Source of the DNA: Streptomyces nigrescens
GTDB taxonomy: Bacteria > Actinomycetota > Actinomycetes > Streptomycetales > Streptomycetaceae
Length of the DNA stretch: 64,000 nucleotides
Assembly: GCA_024349765.1 (NCBI GenBank)
Contig: AP026073.1
Coordinates: 3,038,001 to 3,102,000 of the forward strand
Direction of reading: 5' to 3'
Shown here: one piece after another, positions 9,420 to 18,735 of the stretch
Position numbering within the stretch: the first letter of the stretch is position 1
Layout: each line of letters opens with the position of its first letter
Made by a program: the position numbers and the translations under genes
The notes under the pieces: generated by a model
Database searches by the model: none
Told to the model about the DNA's origin: nothing
Seen by the model: only the letters and a program-made list of their open reading frames with translations

Positions 9420-11792
9420 ATGACTCCCACAGACCCTGAGGGCCCACCGCCCGAAGGCCAGCGAAAGCAAGCAAGAAGCCGCCGGCGGGGTGTGGTCCGG
9501 CTGCGCACCCTCCTCATCTGGCTGGCGGTGGTGCCCACCGTCGCGATGGGCGCCCAAGTCTTCGTCTCCGCGGACCGGCTGCTGCAGCAGTCCGCGAACC
9601 TGCGCGCCGACGTGGCGGACGGTGAGCGAATCGGCCGGCCGCTGTACGACCTGATGGCCCAGATGCAGGCCGAGCGCAGCATGACGGCGGCGCGATGGGC
9701 CGGCTCGCCCATTTCGCGGACCGTCCTGAACCGCCGGCGCGCCGCCACCGACCGCACCGTCACCGCGTTCCAGCGGGCGGCCGGCACCCCGGACGCCCGG
9801 AACGACGACCGGGTCGACCGCTACATCCGTGAGGTGCAGAAACAGCTCGGGGAGCTGGACGCCTACCGCGAGCGCACGGATGCCCGGTCCGGCAGCGCGG
9901 ACCGGATCACCGGCTACTACAGCGACACGATCGGCCGGATGATCCGCGTCTACCAAGAGTTCAGCAACATGGACGACGCGGAGCTCACGCAGGAAAGCCG
10001 GCCGGTGGTCGCCCTGTTCGCGGCCTCCGAGGTGCTCGCCCGCGAGGACACCCTCTTCGCGTCCGCCGGCCCGGCCCACAGGCTGAACGGCGCCAGGTTC
10101 GGCGAACTCACCAACTCCATCGGCGCCCACCGGTTCCTCTACGGCACGTCGATCGTGCCCTATCTGCCGGAAGACGGCCGGAAGGCCTATGCCCGGATCG
10201 CCGCCTCGGACGCGTGGAAGACCATGTCCCGCATCGAGGACGAGGCCCTCGCCGACCACCACGACATCCCCAACGGCGTCGCACTGCCCCGCGCCACAGC
10301 TGACTGGCCGGCCGCCTACGGCAAGCTCGTCCCGCAGCTGACCGCCCTCAACTCCGAGCGGGTGCAGGCGGTGATCGAGCGGGCCGACGCCACGGCCGAC
10401 GGGCTGGAGGCCGAGGTCTGGTGGATGGTCGCGGGCAGCGCCGCCGGCCTGCTGCTCGTCGTGGCCGTCGTCGTCTTCACCACCCGCACGGTGCTGCGCC
10501 GCATGGCCATGCTGCACGAACGCACCGTCACCGTCGCCGAGAAGACCCTCCCGGACATCGTCGACCGGCTGCAGCGCGGCCGGCACGTCGACGCCGCCGT
10601 ACTGCCGGGCCCCGGGCGGGACCGCGACGAAGTCGGCCGCATCAGCGACGCGTTCGCCCGGGCCGTGACGGTGTCCGTCGAGGGCTACCGCCAGCTCGCC
10701 GACGAGCGGCACGGCTTCGGCATGTTCGCCGCGGGCATCGCCGCCCGCACCGGAAACCTGGTCAGCCGTCAGCTGAGCCTGACCGAGGACCTCCAGGACA
10801 CCTTCGGGCACGACGAGGCGCTGCTCGCCCAGCTGATGAAGTCCGACCAGCTGACGGTGGGTATGCGGCGGCAGATCGAGAACCTGCTGATCCTCGCCGG
10901 CGGTGAGATCCCCGACCCGCACACCGAGCCCATGCGCGTCGCCGACCTGCTCCGGGAGGCCGCCGCGGAGGTCGAGGACTTCCGCCGGATCGACCGGGTC
11001 GCGCTCGACGAGATCAGCGTGGAGCCCCAATCCATCAGCGCGATCAGCCACCTCCTCGCGGAACTGCTGGACAACGCGACGCGGTTCTCCCCGCCGTCGT
11101 CGAAGGTCGCCATCCGGGCCGAACTCGTCACGGACGGCCTGTCCGTGGAGATCGAGGACCGCGGCCCGCGCGTTGCCGCCGAGCGCTACGAGGAGATGAA
11201 CGCCCGGCTGCACGCCGCCCCGCCGTACGCCGTCCTCGCCGAGAACGCCCACCGGCTCGGCCTCTTCGTGGTCGGCCACCTCGCCGACCAGCTGCGGGCC
11301 CGGGTCACCCTGCGCCGCTCCGCGTTCGGCGGGACCGCCGCCATCGTGATCGTCCCCCAGGAGCACCTGGTCCCGACCGAGGAGACGGCCACCGCCGCGA
11401 CCCCACCGCCCACCCCCGCGCCGGAACGGTCCGCGCCGCGCACCCCCGCGCGGCCACGGCAGGAAGAGCGCAGGCCCGAACTCGTCCTCCACGCAAGCCC
11501 CGTGACACCGGCCGAACCCGCCGAACCGGCCCCCGCCGGGTCCGGGCTGCCGCGCCGTCGCCCCGCCGAGGCCCGGGCGACGGCCGGGCCGCCGGCCCGG
11601 GACGGCGCCGCCCCGCCGCCGCTGCCGGAACGTGTGCCCCAGACGCACATGGCCCGGCAACTCCGCGAACCCCGCACCGTGGAGCCGGCCGGCCGGGACA
11701 CCGCGACCCCCGAAGAGGTGGCCGACGCCTGGGCGGATTACGAGCAGGGCACCGAGACAGTGGAAATCGAGCTCCGACAGGACCAGCCATGA
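9420..11792 (+). CDS. cvnA: Conservon sensor histidine kinase-like protein (CvnA)
   Basis: A 790-residue membrane sensor. There are two transmembrane helices (about 23-50 and 328-350) flanking an extracellular helical nitrate/nitrite-sensing-type domain. A cytoplasmic HAMP-like linker and a HATPase domain follow, with the N-box LLAELLDNATRFSPPSS near residue 546. The long C-terminal tail is Pro/Ala-rich and disordered. The usual His-phosphorylation region is poorly conserved, as in other CvnA proteins. ATG 9420 follows GAGGA. The stop overlaps cvnB by ATGA, indicating translational coupling. In Streptomyces conservons, CvnA-D form a membrane-associated complex likened to eukaryotic GPCR signalling. 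Confidence 0.93.
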   Translation: MTPTDPEGPPPEGQRKQARSRRRGVVRLRTLLIWLAVVPTVAMGAQVFVSADRLLQQSANLRADVADGERIGRPLYDLMAQMQAERSMTAARWAGSPISRTVLNRRRAATDRTVTAFQRAAGTPDARNDDRVDRYIREVQKQLGELDAYRERTDARSGSADRITGYYSDTIGRMIRVYQEFSNMDDAELTQESRPVVALFAASEVLAREDTLFASAGPAHRLNGARFGELTNSIGAHRFLYGTSIVPYLPEDGRKAYARIAASDAWKTMSRIEDEALADHHDIPNGVALPRATADWPAAYGKLVPQLTALNSERVQAVIERADATADGLEAEVWWMVAGSAAGLLLVVAVVVFTTRTVLRRMAMLHERTVTVAEKTLPDIVDRLQRGRHVDAAVLPGPGRDRDEVGRISDAFARAVTVSVEGYRQLADERHGFGMFAAGIAARTGNLVSRQLSLTEDLQDTFGHDEALLAQLMKSDQLTVGMRRQIENLLILAGGEIPDPHTEPMRVADLLREAAAEVEDFRRIDRVALDEISVEPQSISAISHLLAELLDNATRFSPPSSKVAIRAELVTDGLSVEIEDRGPRVAAERYEEMNARLHAAPPYAVLAENAHRLGLFVVGHLADQLRARVTLRRSAFGGTAAIVIVPQEHLVPTEETATAATPPPTPAPERSAPRTPARPRQEERRPELVLHASPVTPAEPAEPAPAGSGLPRRRPAEARATAGPPARDGAAPPPLPERVPQTHMARQLREPRTVEPAGRDTATPEEVADAWADYEQGTETVEIELRQDQP

Positions 11793-12190
11793 CGACGAAC
11801 GACATGATCTACAGCATTCTGGACAACAACCTGAGCCGGATCGCCGGCATCGAAGGCGCCGTGCTGCTGTCCAACGACGGGATCCGGCTCAGCGCCTACC
11901 TGCTCGAACGGGATCAAGCGGAACGGATAGCCGCGGCCTCCTCCGGCATCGCGGCCACGATGAAGGCCATCTCCCGGGAGGTCGGCGGCGGCCGGGTGAT
12001 CCGGCAGCTGGTCGAGATGGACGACCGCTACCTCTGTATCGTCGGCTGCGGCGAGGGCAGCACGCTGATCGTCGTCACCTCGCGCAAGGCCCGCCTCGGC
12101 GAGCTGGGCGGTGAGGTCGTACGGGCCTCACAGGCGCTCGGGGAGTGGCTCGGCACCCCGGAGCGCATCGCGGCCCCCAAGCCGTCATGA
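11789..12190 (+). CDS. cvnB: Conservon roadblock/LC7 protein (CvnB)
   Basis: A 133-residue roadblock/LC7-fold protein, full length for CvnB. The N-terminus reads IYSILDNNLSRIAGIEGAVL and the body includes the typical ISREVGGGRVIRQLVEM region. It is expected to act as a regulator or GTPase-activating partner of the CvnD GTPase. Its start overlaps the cvnA stop and its stop overlaps the cvnC start, both as ATGA, so the operon is translated as a coupled unit. Confidence 0.93.
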   Translation: MTTNDMIYSILDNNLSRIAGIEGAVLLSNDGIRLSAYLLERDQAERIAAASSGIAATMKAISREVGGGRVIRQLVEMDDRYLCIVGCGEGSTLIVVTSRKARLGELGGEVVRASQALGEWLGTPERIAAPKPS

Positions 12191-12552
12191 CGGCCGGCCC
12201 GCAGCCGGCCCGGCGGCGTCGCACCCGGCTGTACGCCCTCACCGACGGGCGGACCACCGCACCGCGCACCGTCCTGACCATGGACACCCTGATCACGGCG
12301 ACGGTCGCGGCGGATGCCGACGGCAGCCTGGCCACCGAATGGCAGGCCATCCTCGCCATGTGCCAGCCGCCCAACGGCCGGGCCGTCGCCGAGATCGCCG
12401 CGCGCATGCACATGCGACTCACGCCCATGACGGTCCTCCTCAGCGAACTCGCCGACCGCGGTCTGATCCATCACCGGCCGCCGCTGGAAGCGGCCGAAAC
12501 GTCCAATGTCCACCTGCTCATGAAAATCAGGGACAACCTTGCCCGGATATGA
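12187..12552 (+). CDS. cvnC: Conservon DUF742 protein (CvnC)
   Basis: A 121-residue DUF742 protein with a winged-helix-like core (IAARMHMRLTPMTVLLSELA, then DRGLIHHRPP). The start ATG 12187 overlaps the cvnB stop; an open frame extends back to 12145 but there the sequence is cvnB coding. DUF742 proteins always accompany CvnB and CvnD and may have lost DNA binding. The 3' end overlaps the TTG start proposed for cvnD. Confidence 0.92.
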   Translation: MTAGPQPARRRRTRLYALTDGRTTAPRTVLTMDTLITATVAADADGSLATEWQAILAMCQPPNGRAVAEIAARMHMRLTPMTVLLSELADRGLIHHRPPLEAAETSNVHLLMKIRDNLARI

Positions 12553-13129
12553 CACAGACGCCCTGGAAGAGTCCCCCGTCAAGATCCTCATCGCCGGTGG
12601 ATTCGGGGTCGGCAAGACGACGTTGGTCGAAGCGATCTCCGAAATCGAGCCGCTGCGCACCGAGGAGCGGCTGACCGCCGCGGGCGTCGGCGTCGACGAC
12701 CTCCAGGGCATCGAGCACAAGTCGGCGACCACCGTCGCGATGGACTTCGGCCGGCTCACCCTCAGCGACGCCGGCGTGGTCCTCTACCTCTTCGGCACAC
12801 CGGGCCAGGAGCGCTTCTGGTTCATGTGGGACGACCTGCTGGCAGGCGCGCTCGGGGCGATCGTCCTGGTCGACACGCGGCGGCTGGACCGCAGCTTCCC
12901 GGCCGTGGACTTCTTCGAGAACCGCGGACTGCCGTTCGTCGTCGGCGCCAACTGCTTCGACGGCGAGCAGCCGTACACCGCCGAGCAGATCCGGGCGGCC
13001 CTGCACCTCAAGGACCCGGACACGCCCCTCCTCATGCTCGACGCCCGTTCCCGCGAGGACGTCCGCGGTGCGCTGCTGTCGCTGCTGGACGTGCTCATCG
13101 CCGAAGCGGAACCGGTCCCGTCGGTCTGA
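12539..13129 (+). CDS. cvnD: Conservon small GTPase (CvnD)
   Basis: A 196-residue Ras-like/MglA-like GTPase. The P-loop is GGFGVGKTT, the switch II region FGTPGQERF, and the region VLVDTRR precedes the base-recognition part GANCFDGEQ, where the usual NKxD is replaced by NxFD as in other CvnD proteins. TTG 12539 gives a 14-base overlap with cvnC and full length; no ATG or GTG lies near the N-terminus. This is the last gene of the conservon; there is no cytochrome P450 (cvnE) after it. A strong terminator follows within ten bases. Confidence 0.92.
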   Translation: MPGYDTDALEESPVKILIAGGFGVGKTTLVEAISEIEPLRTEERLTAAGVGVDDLQGIEHKSATTVAMDFGRLTLSDAGVVLYLFGTPGQERFWFMWDDLLAGALGAIVLVDTRRLDRSFPAVDFFENRGLPFVVGANCFDGEQPYTAEQIRAALHLKDPDTPLLMLDARSREDVRGALLSLLDVLIAEAEPVPSV

Positions 13130-13136
13130 CCCGCAC

Positions 13137-13177
13137 GGCGCGGGGGCGGCCGGCCGCGTCCCGGCCGCCCCCGCGCC
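13137..13177 (+). terminator. Conservon terminator
   Basis: A perfect 17-bp stem (GGCGCGGGGGCGGCCGG at 13137-13153 with 13161-13177) has a 7-base loop and starts eight bases after the cvnD stop. Confidence 0.8.
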
Positions 13178-13252
13178 GCCCGGCCACCCGTGGAGGCGAG
13201 TCCCTCTGCGCAGAGGGTGCGCACGGCCGCCCCCGCGCCGCCCGGCCACCCG
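13162..13252. repeat. 29-bp direct repeat pair
   Basis: A 29-base segment at 13162-13190 recurs exactly at 13224-13252, offset by 62 bases. The first copy includes the downstream arm of the cvn terminator. Between the copies is a perfect 16-base palindrome CCCTCTGCGCAGAGGG (13202-13217). This is probably a local duplication of the terminator arm. Confidence 0.75.
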
Positions 13253-13273
13253 GGCGGTCCGCCCCCGATCACC

Positions 13274-13279
13274 TAGACT
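13274..13279 (+). promoter_or_regulatory. -10 element for a probably leaderless mRNA
   Basis: TAGACT lies six bases before the ATG at 13286, so transcription would start at or next to the start codon. No ribosome binding site is present in the gap, which fits leaderless translation, common in Streptomyces. Confidence 0.55.
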
Positions 13280-13285
13280 CACCGG

Positions 13286-13906
13286 ATGGCGAAGTACTTC
13301 GATGTCCACCCGGAAAACCCCCAGCGGCGCACCCTCACCACCGTGGCCGACAGCATCCGCTCCGGCGCCCTCGTCGCGTATCCGACGGACTCCTGCTACG
13401 CGCTGGGATGCCAGCTGGGCAGTCGGGACGGCATGAGCCGGATCCGGTCGATCCGGAATCTCGACGAGCGCCACCACTTCACCCTGCTGTGCCAGAACTT
13501 CGCGCAGCTGGGGCAGTTCGTGCACGTCGACAACGACGTCTTCCGCGCCATCAAGGCCGCGACGCCCGGGAGTTACACCTTCATCCTCCCCGCGACGCGG
13601 GAGGTCCCGCGGCAGCTGCAGCACCCGAAGAAGAAGACCGTCGGGGTCCGGATCCCCGACCACGTCGTCGCCCAGGCGCTGCTCGCCGAACTCGGCGAAC
13701 CGCTGCTCTCCAGCACCCTGCTGCTGCCCGACGAGGACGAGCCCATGACGCAGGGCTGGGAGATCAAGGAACGGCTCGACCACGTGGTGGACGCCGTCGT
13801 CGACTCCGGCGACTGCGGCACCGAACCGACCACGGTCATCGACTTCTCCGGCGGCGAACCCGAGATCGTACGCCGTGGCGCGGGCGACACCGCCCGGTTC
13901 GAGTAA
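13286..13906 (+). CDS. Sua5/YciO/YrdC family protein (YciO type)
   Basis: A 206-residue single-domain YrdC-fold protein, the same length as E. coli YciO. The N-terminal region ALVAYPTDSCYALGCQ carries the conserved PTDSxYxLG nucleotide/threonine-binding motif, and IRNLDERHHFTLLC follows. The family includes threonylcarbamoyl-AMP synthases for tRNA t6A modification. The YciO branch has weaker or uncertain activity and the usual essential Sua5 gene probably lies elsewhere, so the role is not firm. It is probably expressed from a leaderless transcript. Confidence 0.88.
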   Translation: MAKYFDVHPENPQRRTLTTVADSIRSGALVAYPTDSCYALGCQLGSRDGMSRIRSIRNLDERHHFTLLCQNFAQLGQFVHVDNDVFRAIKAATPGSYTFILPATREVPRQLQHPKKKTVGVRIPDHVVAQALLAELGEPLLSSTLLLPDEDEPMTQGWEIKERLDHVVDAVVDSGDCGTEPTTVIDFSGGEPEIVRRGAGDTARFE

Positions 13907-13960
13907 CCCCCCCGGCGGGTGCCGCACTCCGTTCGGCGCGCGGACCGCACCCCGCGCGCC

Positions 13961-13966
13961 TAGCGT
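13961..13966 (+). promoter_or_regulatory. -10-like element upstream of VOC gene
   Basis: TAGCGT sits 26 bases before the ATG at 13993 and just upstream of the GGAAGGAG ribosome binding site. No clear -35 is visible. Confidence 0.35.
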
Positions 13967-13992
13967 GAAAGGGGGAAGGAGTGAGGCACACC

Positions 13993-14814
13993 ATGAGCGA
14001 TTTCCCGGAAGGCGCCCCCTGCTGGGCGGACGCCATGTTCAAGGACGTCGAAGGCGCCAAGAGCTTCTACGGCGAGGTGCTCGGCTGGACCTTCGGCGAG
14101 GCGGCCACCGAGTACGGCAATTACACCCAGGCGTATTCCGACGGCAAGGCCGTCGCCGCCGTCGTCCCGCCGATGCCCGGCGGCGACGACGTGCCCTCCG
14201 CGTGGTGCCTGTATTTCGCGTCCCACGACGTGGCGAAGACCGCGGAGAAGATCAAGGGCGCCGGCGGCACCCTCCTCATGGAGCCGATGCGGGTCGGCTC
14301 GTTCGGCTCGATGGCGCTCGCCAGGGAGCCCAGCGGTGCCGTCCTCGGCGTCTGGCAGGCCGGCGAACACCACGGATTCGAGAAGGTGGCCGAACCCGGC
14401 GCGTACTGCTGGGCCGAGGTGTTCACGCGCGCCCCGGAGAAGGCCGATGCCTTCCTCCAGGCGGTGTTCCCGTATTCCGCGAAGAAGATCGAGCCGGGTG
14501 ACGATCCCGAGGCCCAGGGCATGGACTTCAAGGTCTTCAGCCTCGGCGACTCCGGAAATCCGGTACTCGGCCGGATGAAAATGGGCGACGAATTCCCGGC
14601 CGAGATCCCCTCCTACATCCAGGTCTATTTCACCGTCGCGAACTGCGACGACGCCGTCGCCGCGGCGAAGAAGCTCGGCGGCCGGCTGCACTTCGGCCCG
14701 ATGGACAGCCCCTTCGGCCGCTTCGCCGCCCTGACCGACCCCCAGGGCGCGGCCTTCGCGGTCATCGACACGACCACGACGGCCGGCGAGATGCCACGGA
14801 TGAGCGACGCCTAG
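13993..14814 (+). CDS. Two-domain VOC (glyoxalase/bleomycin-resistance-like) protein
   Basis: A 273-residue protein made of two vicinal-oxygen-chelate domains (about 8-125 and 130-260), a layout common in Streptomyces VOC proteins. Typical motifs are [11 protein letters not shown] at the start of domain 1 and [11 protein letters not shown] at the end of domain 2. Substrate and metal ligands cannot be assigned. ATG 13993 is preferred to the in-frame GTG at 13981, because the strong GGAAGGAG sequence directly abuts that GTG. The gene is monocistronic. Confidence 0.88.
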   Translation: MSDFPEGAPCWADAMFKDVEGAKSFYGEVLGWTFGEAATEYGNYTQAYSDGKAVAAVVPPMPGGDDVPSAWCLYFASHDVAKTAEKIKGAGGTLLMEPMRVGSFGSMALAREPSGAVLGVWQAGEHHGFEKVAEPGAYCWAEVFTRAPEKADAFLQAVFPYSAKKIEPGDDPEAQGMDFKVFSLGDSGNPVLGRMKMGDEFPAEIPSYIQVYFTVANCDDAVAAAKKLGGRLHFGPMDSPFGRFAALTDPQGAAFAVIDTTTTAGEMPRMSDA

Positions 14815-14954
14815 CCGACGCCCCACCGGAAAGGGACACCCCGTCGGTCCGGTCGGTCCGGCCGGTCCGACAATGGCCGGTTTCCCGGTGTGGGGGACCG
14901 GCCGATGCGGCTTGGGTGGGGGCTCCACCACCGCGTTGGGGAGGGGACGGGACG

Positions 14955-16511
14955 GTGTACGACTACATCATCGTGGGCGCCGGGTCGGCGGGGTGCGTAC
15001 TGGCAGCCCGGCTCAGCGAGGACGAGGACGTCCGCGTCCTGCTCGTCGAGGCCGGGCCGCCGGACGACGCCCGGGAGATCCACGTACCGGCCGCGCTGGC
15101 CAAGCTGTTCCAGACGAAGTACGACTGGCGCTACCTCAGCGAGTGCGAACCGGGGCTGGACGGCCGCCGCCGTGTCCTCCCCCGGGGCCGGATGCTCGGC
15201 GGTTCCTCGTCGATGAACGCCATGGTCTACATCCGGGGCAACCGGCGCGACTACGACGCCTGGGCCGCCGCCGGCGCCGAGCAGTGGGGCTGGGACGACG
15301 TCCTGCCGTACTTCCTGCGCGCCGAGGACTTCCAGGGGCCGCCCTCGCCCTGGCACGGCACCGGCGGGCCGCTGACGGTCAGCGAGGGCCGCTCCCGGCA
15401 CCCCCTGATGGCCGCTTACGTGGCGGCGGCACAGGAGGCCGGCCACCCCCTCACCGCCGACTTCAACGGCCCCGAACAGGACGGCGTCGGCCACTACCAC
15501 CTCACCCAGCGCGACGGCCTGCGCTGCAGCACCGCCGTCGGCTATCTGCGGCCCGCCCTGACCCGACCGAACCTCGACGTGCTCACCGGAGCCCAGTGCA
15601 CCCGCGTGCTGTTCGACGGCGACCGCGCCACCGGCGTCGAGCTGGACCGCGGCGGGGAGCCGCTGCGGCGGCGGGCCGAACGCGAAGTGGTGCTCGCCGC
15701 GGGCGCGTACAACTCCCCGCAGCTGCTGATGCTGTCCGGGATCGGACCGGCCGGGGAACTGGCGGCCCACGGCATCACCGCCCGCGTCGACCTCCCCGTG
15801 GGGGAGAACCTCCAGGACCACCCGCACGTCGGCCTCACCTTCCTGACCGACACCCCGTCCCTGCTGACCGCCGAAAGCCCGGACAACGTACGGCAGTTGG
15901 AGAGCCACGGCACCGGCCCGCTCACCTCCAACGTCGGCGAGGTCGGCGGCTTCCACCGCACCCTCGACGGCCTCGAAGCCCCCGACATCCAGGTGCACGC
16001 CACCCCGGTGATGTTCCACGAGGAGGGCCTCGGCGCGGTCACCGACCACGCGTTCATGGTGGGCGCGGCCCTGCTCACCCCCACCAGCCGCGGCAAGGTC
16101 TCGCTGCGCTCCGCGATCCCCAGCGCGCAGCCGCGCATCCTGCACCGCTATCTGGCCACCGAGGAGGACCGGGCCACGATGGTCCGGGCGGTCAGGCTGC
16201 TGCTGGACATCACCGACCGGCCCAGCCTGCGCAAGCACCGCCGGGCCGACTTCCGCCACCCGGCGTCCCTGACGGACGAGGGACTGCTGGACTTCGTCCG
16301 GCGTGAACTGCACACCCTGTACCACCCGGCGGGCAGCTGCGCCATCGGTCCCGTCGTCGACCCGCGCCTCAGGGTGCACGGGGTGCGGGGGCTGCGGGTG
16401 GTGGACGCGTCCGTGATGCCCACCGTCGTACGGGGCAACACCAACGCCCCCACGATCATGATCGCCGAAAAGGCGGCGGACCTGATCCGCGACCTCCCGG
16501 CGCCCGTCTGA
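14955..16511 (+). CDS. GMC-family oxidoreductase (choline dehydrogenase-like)
   Basis: A 518-residue FAD-dependent glucose-methanol-choline oxidoreductase. The N-terminal Rossmann motif is [17 protein letters not shown]. The GMC signature [18 protein letters not shown] is near residue 80, a second signature [16 protein letters not shown] near 252, and the C-terminal HPAGSCAIG and [15 protein letters not shown] carry the catalytic His and Asn region. It oxidises an alcohol group of unknown identity. GTG 14955 is chosen because the FAD motif begins right after it and a GAGGGGAC ribosome binding site precedes it. It lies 200 bases upstream of the LodA operon, with a hairpin between. Confidence 0.92.
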   Translation: MYDYIIVGAGSAGCVLAARLSEDEDVRVLLVEAGPPDDAREIHVPAALAKLFQTKYDWRYLSECEPGLDGRRRVLPRGRMLGGSSSMNAMVYIRGNRRDYDAWAAAGAEQWGWDDVLPYFLRAEDFQGPPSPWHGTGGPLTVSEGRSRHPLMAAYVAAAQEAGHPLTADFNGPEQDGVGHYHLTQRDGLRCSTAVGYLRPALTRPNLDVLTGAQCTRVLFDGDRATGVELDRGGEPLRRRAEREVVLAAGAYNSPQLLMLSGIGPAGELAAHGITARVDLPVGENLQDHPHVGLTFLTDTPSLLTAESPDNVRQLESHGTGPLTSNVGEVGGFHRTLDGLEAPDIQVHATPVMFHEEGLGAVTDHAFMVGAALLTPTSRGKVSLRSAIPSAQPRILHRYLATEEDRATMVRAVRLLLDITDRPSLRKHRRADFRHPASLTDEGLLDFVRRELHTLYHPAGSCAIGPVVDPRLRVHGVRGLRVVDASVMPTVVRGNTNAPTIMIAEKAADLIRDLPAPV

Positions 16512-16542
16512 GTCTGCCGCGCGGAGCCCCGCGGACGTATCG

Positions 16543-16574
16543 CCCGCCGTCACATTCGGTGAATTGACGGCGGG
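16543..16574 (+). terminator. Hairpin after the GMC gene
   Basis: A 10-bp perfect stem, CCCGCCGTCA (16543-16552) with TGACGGCGGG (16565-16574), and a 12-base loop, lies 31 bases after the GMC stop. It separates that gene from the lodA operon. Confidence 0.6.
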
Positions 16575-16713
16575 TGACACCTGTCCTGCGGCGGCTGAAG
16601 GAGTGAATGCGTGCACTCATTGTGACGCCTTGCGGGCGCGGTCCGAGGCGAGGTGTTCCTACGGTTGAGTCGTCGGTGGGCATTTGTGGCCCCACCCGAA
16701 CGAAGGCTCTTCC

Positions 16714-18735
16714 ATGGACAATAAGATCGTACAAATCAAGATTCACCCTGCCATCGGCATAGCCCGGGTGGGCAACAGCGACCAGCAGTACTACATCGGC
16801 CCGGAATCCCCGGATCAGCCGGCGCTGCCGGCCGGCTCGTACAAGGACGGCTCGGGCAAGGTCATCCGCCAGGCCGCACGATTCCGTCTCTACGGCTACA
16901 ACGCACAGGGGCAGGTCGTCAAGGAGCTCAAACAGGGCCAGGACGGCGTCACGGAAATCAAATGGTCCGTACACCTCGCCAACAAGAAGTCCGCCTGGTA
17001 CCAGTTCCACATTCCGCTCGACATTCCCGAAGCCACCGCCCTGCCGGACACCCAGCGGCGCCGTCGCAATTTCGACGTCAAGGGCGCGGACCGGAAGAAA
17101 CTCGTCATCGACCCCGGCCGCAAGGACATCCGCGCCTCCGCGCAGGAGACCGCCACCTTCGACGGCAAGATCATGGACAAGCCGGTCTCCCTGGGGTCCA
17201 TGTCCACCCAGCCGGACGGCCGCCTCGTGGTCGTCGGCGGCGTCGGCAAGTCGGCGTCCTACGCCACCCCGGAGAAGCCCATCTCCGGTGTCGCCAACAA
17301 CGACACCTGGTACGACGACGTCTCCGACGGCCCGGTCACCGCCGAGGTCACCTTCAACGGTGTCACCAAGCCCGCCACCCCCGGCTGGGTCGTGGTCGCG
17401 CCGCCGCACTACGCCCCCGGCGTGAAGACCGTCCGCACCCTCTACGACGTGCTGCACGACGTGTTCGTCGCCGAGCAGACGCTGGACGTCGTGCAGGAGG
17501 TCTCGTACCCGGACCACATCGAACCCATCCTGCGCCGCTTCTGCGAACTGCAGTGGGTCAACCACGGCTTCGCCACCCAGTTCGGCTGGCAGGGCCCCTA
17601 CGACTTCCTCGACCCGGTCCTGCGCAAGCGGCTCGCCGACCCCGGCAGGTCCAGCGACGAACTCCGCCGCCAGGTCTACGTCCACATGCGCGACTACGAG
17701 CGGGACGGCACCTCGCCGCTGCCCTGGCCGTGGCTCTACGGCGACGCCATGTCCAGCGGCAAACCCACCTCCGTCCGCCAGCACATCACGCTCTCCGCCG
17801 AGCAGGACCGGCTGCTGGCCCTGTGGGCCGAGGGACACTTCACCTCCGGCCCGCCCCGCACCGGCTACCCGGACGTCGACCAGGCGCCGGTCACCGAACA
17901 GCCGGCCCTGCTGGACCGGGGCGCGCTGGAGAACTGCGCCGCCGACGCCTTCCACCCGGGCTGCGAGGTCACCTGGCCGGTGCGCCACAAGACCATGTAC
18001 TCCGAGCCGTTCCGCATCCTGCACCGCACGCAGGAGAACCCCGAACGCGACTACGGTGACGTGCTCAGCCTCCAGGACGTCCTGAGCAAGGACGGGCCGC
18101 TGTACGCCCAGGGCCCCGGCGACCTGACCCGCTGGATGGCCGCCCCCTGGCAGTGCGACACCGCGAGCTGCCGCTCCGGCTACCAGGTGCGGTCCGGGCT
18201 CGGCCCCCGCTACAGCCCCTACCTGCCCACCTTCTGGCCCGCCCAGATGCCCAACCACGTGCTCAAGAAGTCCGACTTCACCATCGTCAACACCAAACCG
18301 ACCGGTGGTGACGACAGCGCCCGGGAGAAGGCGTTCGAGAACCGGGCGGTGTGGCTGCGCGGCCTGCAGGGCACCGACTTCGACAAGCAGCGGCGGCAGA
18401 TGATCGACGACTGGTACAAGTTCGGCATCGTCGAGACCCACGAATACACCGTGGCGGACGGCAAGTTCCCCCGCTACATCCAGGTGGAGTCCGAGCCCGG
18501 ATACCCGCCGGCCCCCGACCACGCCAACCTCATCAACATCCAGGTGCCCGAGGCGGGCGTGCCCCAACTGGCCGGCGCGGCCGACGCCTGGACCGGCGAG
18601 GTCGACGCCCGGTCCGTCTCCGCCATGCTGGTGCAGCAGGCGGTCCAGGAGGTCAAGGAGGCCACCGGCCACGACGAGACGGCGATCGCCGCCGGATACC
18701 TGGAGAAGCTCGACCCCCTGCACGGCTCCCCGTGA
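16714..18735 (+). CDS. LodA/GoxA-type quinoprotein amino-acid oxidase
   Basis: A 673-residue LodA-like oxidase. This family makes a cysteine tryptophylquinone cofactor within its own chain and oxidises an amino acid (lysine in LodA, glycine in GoxA), releasing ammonia and hydrogen peroxide. The N-terminal IKIHPAIGIARVGNS and the C-terminal FWPAQMPNHVL are diagnostic. Trp508 in the latter is the likely cofactor Trp; Cys408, 417, 481 or 486 is the partner, with Cys408 (in LENCAADAFHPG) my best guess. The substrate cannot be inferred. No signal peptide is visible. ATG 16714 follows GAAGG; the frame extends to 16684 without support. The stop overlaps the next start (GTGA). Confidence 0.88.
   Translation: MDNKIVQIKIHPAIGIARVGNSDQQYYIGPESPDQPALPAGSYKDGSGKVIRQAARFRLYGYNAQGQVVKELKQGQDGVTEIKWSVHLANKKSAWYQFHIPLDIPEATALPDTQRRRRNFDVKGADRKKLVIDPGRKDIRASAQETATFDGKIMDKPVSLGSMSTQPDGRLVVVGGVGKSASYATPEKPISGVANNDTWYDDVSDGPVTAEVTFNGVTKPATPGWVVVAPPHYAPGVKTVRTLYDVLHDVFVAEQTLDVVQEVSYPDHIEPILRRFCELQWVNHGFATQFGWQGPYDFLDPVLRKRLADPGRSSDELRRQVYVHMRDYERDGTSPLPWPWLYGDAMSSGKPTSVRQHITLSAEQDRLLALWAEGHFTSGPPRTGYPDVDQAPVTEQPALLDRGALENCAADAFHPGCEVTWPVRHKTMYSEPFRILHRTQENPERDYGDVLSLQDVLSKDGPLYAQGPGDLTRWMAAPWQCDTASCRSGYQVRSGLGPRYSPYLPTFWPAQMPNHVLKKSDFTIVNTKPTGGDDSAREKAFENRAVWLRGLQGTDFDKQRRQMIDDWYKFGIVETHEYTVADGKFPRYIQVESEPGYPPAPDHANLINIQVPEAGVPQLAGAADAWTGEVDARSVSAMLVQQAVQEVKEATGHDETAIAAGYLEKLDPLHGSP

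Noticed and set aside
9303-11660. 785-codon minus-strand frame opposite cvnA
   Set aside because: Antisense shadow of cvnA; the product has no domain and is Arg/Gly-rich.
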